Assembly (NCBI GenBank): GCA_900542835.1
Contig: UQPB01000022.1
Span: 1 to 51,224 of the forward strand
Source: an uncultured Pelosinus sp.
Lineage (GTDB): Bacteria; Bacillota; Negativicutes; Sporomusales; Acetonemataceae
DNA: 51,224 nt
Direction: 5' to 3'
The stretch's first letter is position 1. Each line of letters starts with the position of its first letter. The position numbers and the translations under genes were made by a program. This document shows positions 16,030-25,200 of this stretch, in pieces. The notes under the pieces were generated by a model, which was not told where the DNA came from, did not search any database, and saw only the letters and a list, made by a program, of their open reading frames with translations.

Positions 16030-16814
16030 TAGACATGACGGAATATTGCGGCTGGCGACGGGCAGGCTTGTATTCCGTGCTGATCCACTTGGGCGCCGCG
16101 ATCTTCCTTGGGCTGCTGCTCGGCGGCAATGCGACGCAGAAGCTGGAAGCGGACTATGTCATCGATTTGGACCTAAGGCTGGAGCAGGGCAGCGGCCATG
16201 CCGGCGGTGGCGGCAGCGGCGGCGACGAGCCGTTGCTGTCGCAGTCCGCTGCTGTGCGGGAGGCGGCGCCGGCGACCGTTGCGCCTTTACCTTCGCAGCC
16301 GCGACCGGCGGCCACTCCCGCCGATTTGGCGGAGCCGGTGGCGCCTGGTATTGCCGACAGTGGTGATGGCGGCGATAGCGGCGATGATGCCGGCGGCGCT
16401 GTCAGCAGTGGTAGCGGAGGCGGTTCCGGCGGCGGCACTGGCAGCGGCAGCGGCAGTGGCAGTGGCAGTGGCCGTGGCTACGGTGAGGGCGCCGGCTATG
16501 GCGAGGGCTCCGGCTACAGCGGCGTTATGGGGCGGGGCAGCAGTCCGTTTGATTTAGCCGGCTTTGCTAACGCCGTCGAGGCCAATAAGCAGTATCCCTA
16601 TATGGCAATAAAGCGCCACATTCAGGGATCGGTTACCGTCAGAGTCGCTCTGGACCCGGCGGGCAATTTGGTTGGCCTTAGCAGCGTCCAGGCGTCCGCC
16701 GCTATTTTAGAACAAGCGGCATTGCAGGCTGTGCGGGCAGCTTGCCCTTATCCTAATGCCTCTGGCGCGCCGATTAGCTTTACCACTACCATCCGGTTTG
16801 TGTTGAATTCCTGA
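16026..16814 (+). CDS. tonB: TonB energy transducer with glycine-rich linker
   Basis: 262 aa. A signal anchor (about 14-33) contains Ser17 and His21 in the SxxxH spacing that E. coli TonB needs to work with ExbB-ExbD. A periplasmic linker follows; instead of the usual Pro-Glu/Pro-Lys repeats it is mostly Gly/Ser (including a GSGSGSGSGS run and GYGEGAGYGEGSGY, about residues 120-175), with only a short Pro/Ala part. The C-terminal TonB domain (about 178-262) is recognisable by YPYMAIKRHIQGSVTVRVALDPAGNL and the final ISFTTTIRFVLN. The GTG start overlaps the exbD stop by 4 bp. The linker must span the periplasm to both large receptors downstream. Confidence 0.9.
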   Translation: MIDMTEYCGWRRAGLYSVLIHLGAAIFLGLLLGGNATQKLEADYVIDLDLRLEQGSGHAGGGGSGGDEPLLSQSAAVREAAPATVAPLPSQPRPAATPADLAEPVAPGIADSGDGGDSGDDAGGAVSSGSGGGSGGGTGSGSGSGSGSGRGYGEGAGYGEGSGYSGVMGRGSSPFDLAGFANAVEANKQYPYMAIKRHIQGSVTVRVALDPAGNLVGLSSVQASAAILEQAALQAVRAACPYPNASGAPISFTTTIRFVLNS

Positions 16815-16936
16815 CAGATCGGTTTTGGTCTTTTAATTTTTACAGTTGTGGGTATTAGGATTGATCAATAAATTTGGAGGAGGGAATAACCAGAATATTG
16901 TAACAATGTTATGATAAGCAACAAGGAGGCATCCGT

Positions 16937-19900
16937 GTGAAAATCAGTAAAGCCGCTCGCTGCTGCGCTGCTGCGCTGTTGTCGGCAAACTTCATCTACT
17001 ACGGAACGGTGCTGGCCCGGGAATCGGCACCGACGACCAGAGAGATTACCGTTGAGGCGGACGCCGCTAAGGGAGAAGCCAAGTATTCCTCGCAAAGCAC
17101 CACCGTCATTACCAAGGAAGATATTGAGAAAAAGCAGGCCAAAAGCGTCGAAGACGTCATCTTCAATGAAACCGGCGTAACGAGAACGGTTGATGCCATG
17201 GGAAGGGTCGGTATTTCCATCCGGGGGGCTGAAGCGCGGCATACTCTTATTTTGATCGATGGCCAGCCCGTCATGGGCGATTTTGCTAAATACCAGGGGG
17301 CGGCTGACGAAGTCATGCGGCTGGGAACGGAGAACGTCGAGCGCATCGAAATCATCCGGGGAGCGGCGTCGGCGAAATACGGCGCAGATGCGATTGGCGG
17401 GGTCGTCAATATTATTACGAAAAAAGCGGGTGCGGAACCGACGCTGCAGATCAATGCCGAAGGCCGGCGGAGCAGCGGTGACGGGGATGTCTTTCCCTAT
17501 CAGAATATTTTCTTGCGTGCTGATTCCGGTGAAGTGGGCGAATTTCGGCTAGGCGTATACGGCGGCAAGCGGGAGATCATGCCGGTCTATGGGACAGAGG
17601 CTTTCGGCGGACTGGGAAGCGGCGAGAATGTACGCAACTCCCTGCGCTACTATGGCGATATCCAGAATATCGGCCTGACTGGCAGTTATGAGATTAATGA
17701 CCGGAACAAGCTTGAATTCAATTTCGACCGGATCAATGAAGATCTGGAACGGTATGTCAAGCATACAGGGTCGGGAATGGAGCCGCAGCAGCAATTCAAG
17801 CGAACCATGGACCGCAATACCTACCGGCTGTCATATAGCGGCAACAACGGCGGCGCTACCGACTGGAAGGTGGACGTCAACTATGCCAAGCTAAGCGAAG
17901 ACGATATTACGCTGTCGTCTACCTTTGGCAAGTCGAAATATGAAGGCAAGAATACCTTGAATTATATCGATGATATTAATCATAACCAACTGGATATTAA
18001 GCTGTCGGCGAATACGCAGCTCAATGACGAGCACTTGTTGACATATGGCTTTGGTTACACCAGGGAAAAGGGAGAGGGGAGCCGGCTGAAAAACGCGCCC
18101 GATACCTATACTCGTTATATCGACCCCTGGGATTATGACAAGAACCTGTACACCAAAGGCGGCACCGGTGCACCTGCATCAACGGTGCATGATTACGAAC
18201 TGGTCAGAAACGCAGCCGGCGTACCGTATTACGACCAGGAATATGAATGGTATGGGGTGCGGGATGCCAATGGGAAAACCATTGTGCCCGTCTATACTTA
18301 TGAGGATTATATCAAATACGGCGAACAGGCCGCGGGAGCTCCGGCTGATGTCCAAGACAGGTGGAATACGTTTAGAGACCAATTAGAGGCGGAGAATCCG
18401 GGCAAAGTGGTCTGGCCTACCGTGTATGTAAATCATTATTATAACCCTATATACCGTGATGTTACATTCAACGGAGAGAAGTTCCAAGGGAAATATGACC
18501 TGAATCATAACCGGCAGCGCATAGGCAAAGCGGAAATTAAGAAACAAAACTTTTTTATCCAGGATACCTGGCAGATCAATGACAATACGATTCTGGCGCC
18601 CATTCTGCGGGTTGATCACAGCGAGCTGTTTGGCACCAATGCGACCGTCAATCTGGGGCTGACCCATCAGATCAACGGCAATGCCCATCGGCGGTTCAAG
18701 GCCAACATTGGCACCGGTTATACGGAACCGGGAATGGGTGAACTCTACTATAACTGGGAAATGTATGCCGGGTCGCCTGTCGACCTCGGCGTGGGCAGGC
18801 TGGGCTATTACTTTATCGGCAACCCCGACCTGAAGCCGGAGAAATCGTTTAACTTCGATATTGGACTTGAAGGCGAACATAGGAATACCTCGGCCAGGCT
18901 CAACCTATTCCATAATCGTATTGATAATTACATGACAACCTACTTTACCGGTTATTTAATGAATTTTAATCCCAGTGAGCCTGCTTTACAATGGCTTAAT
19001 CCGCCGGATATGATCTACAGCTTCAGAAATATCGGCAAGGCCCAAATCACCGGTGCGGAAGCCGAAGTGTCACAGAAGTTTGACAAGCACTGGACCGGCA
19101 AACTGGGCTATACCTGGCTCTATGCCCTAAATAAAAGTAATTCGGATATGCCACGGCAGCTACTGGACAAGCCGCAGCATAAGGTGGATATCGGCGTCAC
19201 CTATGAAAACCCGAAAGGCGGCTGGCGTTCTTCCCTGTGGGGAAATTATTACATCAATATGCTTGACAGCAACAGTATTGCCAATAACGGCAACTACGTT
19301 GAAGACAGGGGGGGCGATAGCCCGTACCATTTCGCCGAGGGCGGCAAGCAAACTTATCAAAAGAAAACCTTCGGTCTGTGGAACCTCCTGCTCCAGAAGG
19401 ATTTGTCCAAGGATTCGCTGGTCTACTTCGGCATCGACAACCTGTTTAATCATCGCGATGACGACCGGGCCTTCCAGGAGCGAATCTATAAATTCGGCCT
19501 GAATATGAAGTTCGGCGCGGATAAAGACAGCAAGCAGGCAGCGGACAACCCAACCGGCAACGCTACAGCAGATATACCGGAAGAAACCAAGGAAGCAGCA
19601 AACTGGTTTCTCGCCAGGCCGTTTGATGAAAATAAACCGGCAGGCGTGGAACTGTTTGGCGATTATCAGGCGCGCTGGAACGCCCATACCGGTAAGGTTA
19701 AGCCGGACGCACGGGTAACCGCAGGCTCCAGTGTGGGCGACGCGGCGAAGAATATCTTTGAAAAGGCCGATCACGGCTTTGAGCAGCGGCTGCGGCTGGG
19801 CGTTGATGCCCGTATCGGCGAAAATACCAATGTTACCGTGCTGGGCAGTGCAGGCGGTATGAGCAGTGTGAACAGCGCCTATGATACAGCCGGTTCCAGA

Positions 19901-21700
19901 GGACTGAACGAGCAGCGATTGGAAAAAGCGGAAGTTACGCAGAAGGTGAAAAAGTGGGACTTTACGGCGGGGCGGCTGAGCGAACCGATGGGTGTGACCG
20001 GCTACTGGTTTGGCAAGGAATACGACGGGGGCCGGGCTGTGTGGACGAATAAACAGACCCAGGTGCGAATCGGCTATGGCGATTTCAGCCACAGTACCGG
20101 CATTACGGACTCCGCCTATACGCACGCGACCCATCAGGTGTTTTTTAGGGCTCCGACCAAGAGTGAATGGCTGGGATACGACGATAATGCGGCTGTGCCT
20201 CTTAACGGAGTTTATGGTGATCAAATCATAACCACGGATGGCTATGAGGGCCTGATCCAGAGACTGGCCCAGGCCGGCAGTCTGGCGGAACAGGAGCAGA
20301 TTGTCAATCAGTATCTGGAGATAATCCGGCAGAATGACCCTGCTGCGTATGATACGATTACTTCCCGTTCTGCCACGTTTAAAATCAACCCCTTTGCCTG
20401 GAGAAAATACACGGTCAAGGATGAGGCCGGCGTCGTCGTCGGGGAATATATCGGCATGAACCTTACTTCTTCCGGGAGCACTGGCAATAAGACAGAAAAA
20501 CTTTCTTATCAGGATTTATATAATCAGGAGAATTTGGAAGCCGCAGCACAGAAGGTTTGGGATCAGATTTCACCCACGTTGGAAGCCGATAAAACCCAAA
20601 CGTCAACAGTTAATGTTAATCTTCTATTGCCGAATGGAAAACATACCTATGAGAGTGAGTTTTTTGCCTATGCGGAGTATACCGGTAACCAGGTTTTTCA
20701 ATTCCTCGGATCTTATAACTATGCCATTCCGATAGCCGAATTCAACGCCAGTGATTTCATAATACTAACCAAAGAGGAAGCAAAACAAAAGGCTATAACG
20801 TCCTTGTGGGATAAAAATAACAGCTTGACCATGGTGCAGACGAAGAAGCAGACATCACCTACCGGCGGCGGAGCTATTCGAGACGGTTATTATATGAGCG
20901 GACAGGTAAGCGCGGTACTGGAAGCTCTGGTGGGATGGATGGCGGATAAATGGACGCCGGAAGACGGAAGCACACTGCCCTTAACGCTGTTGGAGGAATT
21001 GGGCGAGCTTCTGCCGACAGAAGGCACCGTGCTAGTACAGGACCGGATTCCGGCCATCGATACCGCCGCGTTTGTTCAGGCCAAGCAGCAGCTTAGCGAT
21101 AATCTGGGCATTCAGCTCTGGTATCTGCGCTCGGTCAACGACAAGCAGCACGGTGTCGCCGTGGCCAACGGCAGTGGCAATGACGTATACAGCTTCGATC
21201 AATTGGCCAATGTCGTCGGTGTGGGGGCACAATGGATGCTTAATGACCAAATTACCTTCTCCTATGACTGGGGCCGGAATATGACTGATTTTGGCCGGTT
21301 CATGAATGGCAACACGCGTTATACCTATACAGAAGGAAAGCCTGATTTTACGATTGCTGGACGACAATCGGGCGGAACGCCGCAATTCTGGGTGGCCCGT
21401 GTGGATATTGGTCATAGTGATACAGAGCAGCCGGGCAGTTGGAATGCCTTTGCCGATTATAAGCACTTTGAACATGGCTCGTTTTTTGGCGGCAACGGAA
21501 CTGAAGCAGTGCCCGATCGCTATTTGGATGGTATTCGCAGCTTTACGATCGGTGCCGGCTATGTGCCGGCTAAAGATTTCCTTCTAGAAGCGTTTTATAC
21601 ATTTGACGCCAAAGGAACCGGCAAACGGGATACACTGTACGGCGCAGAAAATTTCAGACTGGGGGATTATACGCGCATGCAATTGACCTACAAGTTCTAA
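16937..21700 (+). CDS. TonB-dependent receptor fused to a second, porin-like beta-barrel (receptor 1)
   Basis: 1587 aa, about twice a normal receptor. GTG start 7 nt after AAGGAGG. Signal peptide to about Ala27; TonB-box-like REITVEAD (35-42); plug domain about 50-160 with VITKEDI, GISIRGAEARHT and IEIIRGAASAKYGADAIGGVVNIIT. A 22-strand-type barrel then runs to about residue 860 (NPDLKPEKS box; end KFGLNMKF). After a short Thr/Glu linker a second barrel (about 885-1587) resembles Negativicutes outer-membrane porins: VELFGDYQARWN, EVTQKVKKWDFTAGRLSEP, TIGAGYVPAKDFLLEAFYTF and the terminal LGDYTRMQLTYKF ending in Phe. About 300 residues (1078-1385) interrupt this second barrel. No His lies between the FRAP-like GTGYTEPGMGELY and NPDLKPE boxes where heme receptors carry one, so the ligand is uncertain. 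It follows tonB by 122 bp. Confidence 0.88.
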   Translation: MKISKAARCCAAALLSANFIYYGTVLARESAPTTREITVEADAAKGEAKYSSQSTTVITKEDIEKKQAKSVEDVIFNETGVTRTVDAMGRVGISIRGAEARHTLILIDGQPVMGDFAKYQGAADEVMRLGTENVERIEIIRGAASAKYGADAIGGVVNIITKKAGAEPTLQINAEGRRSSGDGDVFPYQNIFLRADSGEVGEFRLGVYGGKREIMPVYGTEAFGGLGSGENVRNSLRYYGDIQNIGLTGSYEINDRNKLEFNFDRINEDLERYVKHTGSGMEPQQQFKRTMDRNTYRLSYSGNNGGATDWKVDVNYAKLSEDDITLSSTFGKSKYEGKNTLNYIDDINHNQLDIKLSANTQLNDEHLLTYGFGYTREKGEGSRLKNAPDTYTRYIDPWDYDKNLYTKGGTGAPASTVHDYELVRNAAGVPYYDQEYEWYGVRDANGKTIVPVYTYEDYIKYGEQAAGAPADVQDRWNTFRDQLEAENPGKVVWPTVYVNHYYNPIYRDVTFNGEKFQGKYDLNHNRQRIGKAEIKKQNFFIQDTWQINDNTILAPILRVDHSELFGTNATVNLGLTHQINGNAHRRFKANIGTGYTEPGMGELYYNWEMYAGSPVDLGVGRLGYYFIGNPDLKPEKSFNFDIGLEGEHRNTSARLNLFHNRIDNYMTTYFTGYLMNFNPSEPALQWLNPPDMIYSFRNIGKAQITGAEAEVSQKFDKHWTGKLGYTWLYALNKSNSDMPRQLLDKPQHKVDIGVTYENPKGGWRSSLWGNYYINMLDSNSIANNGNYVEDRGGDSPYHFAEGGKQTYQKKTFGLWNLLLQKDLSKDSLVYFGIDNLFNHRDDDRAFQERIYKFGLNMKFGADKDSKQAADNPTGNATADIPEETKEAANWFLARPFDENKPAGVELFGDYQARWNAHTGKVKPDARVTAGSSVGDAAKNIFEKADHGFEQRLRLGVDARIGENTNVTVLGSAGGMSSVNSAYDTAGSRGLNEQRLEKAEVTQKVKKWDFTAGRLSEPMGVTGYWFGKEYDGGRAVWTNKQTQVRIGYGDFSHSTGITDSAYTHATHQVFFRAPTKSEWLGYDDNAAVPLNGVYGDQIITTDGYEGLIQRLAQAGSLAEQEQIVNQYLEIIRQNDPAAYDTITSRSATFKINPFAWRKYTVKDEAGVVVGEYIGMNLTSSGSTGNKTEKLSYQDLYNQENLEAAAQKVWDQISPTLEADKTQTSTVNVNLLLPNGKHTYESEFFAYAEYTGNQVFQFLGSYNYAIPIAEFNASDFIILTKEEAKQKAITSLWDKNNSLTMVQTKKQTSPTGGGAIRDGYYMSGQVSAVLEALVGWMADKWTPEDGSTLPLTLLEELGELLPTEGTVLVQDRIPAIDTAAFVQAKQQLSDNLGIQLWYLRSVNDKQHGVAVANGSGNDVYSFDQLANVVGVGAQWMLNDQITFSYDWGRNMTDFGRFMNGNTRYTYTEGKPDFTIAGRQSGGTPQFWVARVDIGHSDTEQPGSWNAFADYKHFEHGSFFGGNGTEAVPDRYLDGIRSFTIGAGYVPAKDFLLEAFYTFDAKGTGKRDTLYGAENFRLGDYTRMQLTYKF

Positions 21701-21789
21701 ACATGCATTCAGCTGTTCCTGTAAGCATGTTAATCCTTAGTCAAGTCTAAGTTGCTGCATTGGCGTAGTGAACGGACCGCAGATTACGG

Positions 21790-21832
21790 CTCCAGCCAAC
21801 CAGCGCATATCCAGGCTGGCTGGAGTATTTTA
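21790..21832 (+). terminator. Terminator after receptor 1
   Basis: CTCCAGCCA (21790-21798) pairs with TGGCTGGAG (21817-21825), then TATTTTATT. It separates operon A from promoter B, about 15 bp downstream. Confidence 0.8.
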
Positions 21833-21846
21833 TTATAATTTTGATA

Positions 21847-21875
21847 TTGACAATCATTATCACTAAAACTATAAT
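21847..21875 (+). promoter_or_regulatory. Promoter B with near-perfect Fur box (receptor 2)
   Basis: Perfect -35 TTGACA and -10 TATAAT with a 17-nt spacer. TGACAATCATTATCA, overlapping the -35, matches 14 of 15 positions of the 7-1-7 Fur consensus, the best site in the window. Confidence 0.85.
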
Positions 21876-21923
21876 AAATAACAAATAGTTTACAGCCGTA
21901 TACCGGGATTATTTCATGGCAGG

Positions 21924-21984
21924 CGAAAAGAGAGCCGAAAGCTCCGTAGCGTAGTTTATTACGCGCGGAGTTTTTTTGCGTCCG
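21924..21984 (+). ncRNA. Conserved leader/attenuator, copy 2
   Basis: GAGC (21932-21935) and GCTC (21941-21944) close the loop CGAAA, which differs from copies 1 and 3 while the stem is kept. CTCCG (21942-21946) pairs alternatively with CGGAG (21966-21970), extended by GCGTA/TACGC, followed by seven T's. It lies about 280 nt before the receptor 2 start codon. Confidence 0.7.
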
Positions 21985-22259
21985 GATACCAAGGCTGCGT
22001 CTCAATGCGGTTATCAGCAGAGGATCAGTATTGACAGGGAATGCAGGCCAGGCTGGCCTTGAACGGTGAGCCTCTCTCTGGCTGTTGTCCTGCGACGAGG
22101 TGAACAGTCAAGATCAAAGTCCTAACCGCGTTCATAGGGCGTTACACGTTGCATAAAACTGGAGGTGAGCAATTTTTTTATCTGAAGGCATACGATTCGC
22201 TGCCAAACAATAGCCGGAGGATGGTAACTCTAGCAGATAAGAAACAAGGAGGCATCCAT
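21985..22259 (+). other. Long 5' region of receptor 2 without a gene
   Basis: No protein gene is supported. The frame of receptor 2 stays open up to 22149, but its first codons lack a ribosome binding site. A short hairpin AGGCCA-GGC-TGGCCT lies at 22045-22059, and a GGAGGTGAG sequence near 22161 has no suitable start behind it. Copy 3 has a much shorter post-leader region. Confidence 0.5.
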
Positions 22260-25200
22260 GTGAGAATTAGTAAAGCCGCCCGCTGCTGCGCCGCCGCGCT
22301 GCTGTCGGCTAACTTTATCTACTACGGGACAGCGCTGGCGGCAGAGCCAATTGCAACGACACGGGAAATTACCGTTGAAGCGGATGCGGCTAAAGAGGAG
22401 GCAAAATCCGCCTCGCAAAGCACTACCATTATTACCAAGGAAGATATTGCACAAAAACAGGCCAAAAGTGTTGAGGATGTTATCTTTAACGAAGTCGGCG
22501 TAACCAGAACCGTTGATGCCATGGGCCGGGTCGGCATTTCGATCCGGGGCGCGGAAGCGCGGCATACCCTGATACTGGTGGACGGGCAGCCCGTTATGGG
22601 TGACCTGGCCAAATACCAGGGCGCGGCTGACGAAGTCATGCGGCTGGGGACGGAAAATGTCGAGCGCATCGAGATCATCCGGGGTGCGGCATCGGCGAAA
22701 TATGGCGCCGACGCAATCGGCGGGGTCGTTAATATTATTACCAGGAGAGCCGGTGCAGTCCCCTCGTTGAAGTTTAATATTGAAGGACGGCGCAGCAGCG
22801 GCGATGGGGATATTTTTCCCTATCAGAATATCTTTCTGCGTGCTGATTCCGGGCAGGTGGGCGATTTCCGGCTGGGACTGTACGGCGGCAAGCGGGAGAT
22901 CATGCCGGTCTATGGGACACAGCTGTTTGGCGGCATGGCAAATGGAGGAAATGTACGCAACTCCCTGCGCTACTACGGCGACATCCAGAATATCGGCCTG
23001 ACCGGCAGTTATGAGATTAATGACAGAAACAAGCTTGAATTTAATGTCGACCGGATCAATGAAGATCTGGAACGGCGTGTCAAGCATTCGGATGATGGAC
23101 CGCGGCAGCAGTTTAAACGGATCATGGAACGTAACACCTACCGGCTGACATACAGCGGCAACAACGGCGGTGATACCGACTGGAAGGTCGACCTGGATTA
23201 TACGAAGCTGAACGAAGATGACATTACCCTCAGCTCTTTTTATAACAATTCGCAGTACGAAGGCAAAAATACCTTAAACTATATTGATGACATAGCGCAC
23301 AAGCAGTGGAATATCAAGGCATCAGCCAATACGCAGCTCAATGACCAGCACTTGCTCACCTATGGCTTCGGCTATAGCCGGGAAACAGGAGCGGGCAGCC
23401 GGCTAAAGAATGCGCCGGACACCTATACCCGCTACATCGACCCCTGGGACTACGATAAGAACCTCTATACCGCAGGCGGCACCGGAGCACCCTCCTCCGA
23501 AGTGCATGACTATAATATGGCCTTTAATGCCGCCGGTGTTCCTTATTATGATCAGGAATATGAATGGTACGGTGCACGCGATGCGAGCGGAAAAACCAAA
23601 GTTCCTTCTTATACCTATGAAGACTTTCTCAAATACGGCGGAATGACTTCCTGGATAGCAGATCCGGATGCAAAGGCGAGGGCCACTGCTTTTGCCAATC
23701 AACTGAAAGCGGAAAATCCGTCGTTTCTGCTTCCAGCGAGCACTGCGATTTACTATTATTACACACTAAATGATCAATATCCGGTTACTTATAACGGGAA
23801 GAAATTCAAAGAAGAATATGAGAGCCGGCAGAACCGCCAGCTTGTGGGGAAAGCGGAAATAAGGAAGCAAAATTTCTTTATTCAGGATACGTGGCAGATT
23901 AATAACGATACGATCCTGGCGCCGATTCTGCGCGTCGATCACAGCAATCTGTTTGGCACAAATGCCACGTTTAATCTGGGAATGACGCATAACATCAACG
24001 GTAACGTCCACCGGCGATTCAAGGCTAACATCGGCACAGGCTATACCGAGCCGGGCATGGGCGAGCTTTATTATAACTGGGAAATGTACTCCGGTACACC
24101 TGTGTCTGAGTATACTGGCAAACTGGGGTATTACTGGATTGGCAATCCGGATCTGAAACCGGAAAAGTCGATGAACTTCGACCTCGGGCTGGAAGGGGAA
24201 TTTGGGAATACGGCGGCAAGGCTCACTGTTTTCCACAACCGCATCGACGATTATATGAGTACCTATTTTACCGGCTACCTGATGGATTTCCATCCCGATG
24301 ATACGGGCTGGAAATGGCTTTTTCCGCCAGATATGATCTACAGTTTCAGAAATATTGGCAAGGCGGAAATTACCGGCGTAGAAGCCGAGGTGTCGCAGCG
24401 ATTTGACCGGCACTGGACCGGGAAGCTAGGTTACACCTATCTGCAGGCTCTGAACAAAAGCGACCCGGATATGCCGCGCCGGTTGCTGGACAAGCCTCAG
24501 CATAAGGTGGATATCGGCGTCACTTATGAAAATCCTAAAGGCGGCTGGCGCTCTTCCCTGTGGAGCAATTATTATATTAATATGCTTGACAGCAACAGTA
24601 TTGCCAATAATGGCAATTACGTGAAGGTTGAGGGTGATCAGGCCAAATATAACTTTGCCGAAGGCGGCAAACAGACCTACGAAACAAAAACCTTCGGTCT
24701 CTGGAATCTTTTGCTGCAAAAAGATTTAACAAAGGACTCGCTAGTCTACTTCGGCATCGATAACCTGTTTAATCATCGCGATGACGACCGGGCCTTTCAG
24801 GAGCGGGTTTATAAATTCGGCCTCAATATGAAGTTTGGCGTTGATAAGGACAGCAAAAAGGCGGCGGACTGGCAGGCGGACAGCGCAGCGGCAGACGCAC
24901 CGGCAGCAGCGAACTGGTTTGTCGACAGGCCGTTTGACGTTAATAAGCAAGAAGGCATTGAGTTGATTGGCGACTATCAGGCGCGCTGGAACGCCTATTC
25001 CGGCAAGGAAAAGCCGGAAGCGCGCGTAACGGTGGATGCCAGCGTTGGCGACGCCGCCAAGAATATCATGGAAAAAGCAGGCCACGGCTTTGAACAGCGG
25101 CTGCGCGCAGGGGTTGACGCCAGAATAGGCGCTAACACGAATGTCACCGTCCTGGGCAGTGCGTCCGGCATGAACGGTGTCGATACGGCTTATGACCTAT

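Noticed and set aside
19160..20224. 354-aa open frame on the - strand opposite receptor 1
   Set aside because: It is the shadow of a strongly conserved barrel segment; the paralogue has corresponding broken shadows, and there is no start signal.
21985..22259. Cobalamin or other large riboswitch in the receptor 2 leader
   Set aside because: I looked for a B12-box-like GCCACTG and other known cores and did not find them.
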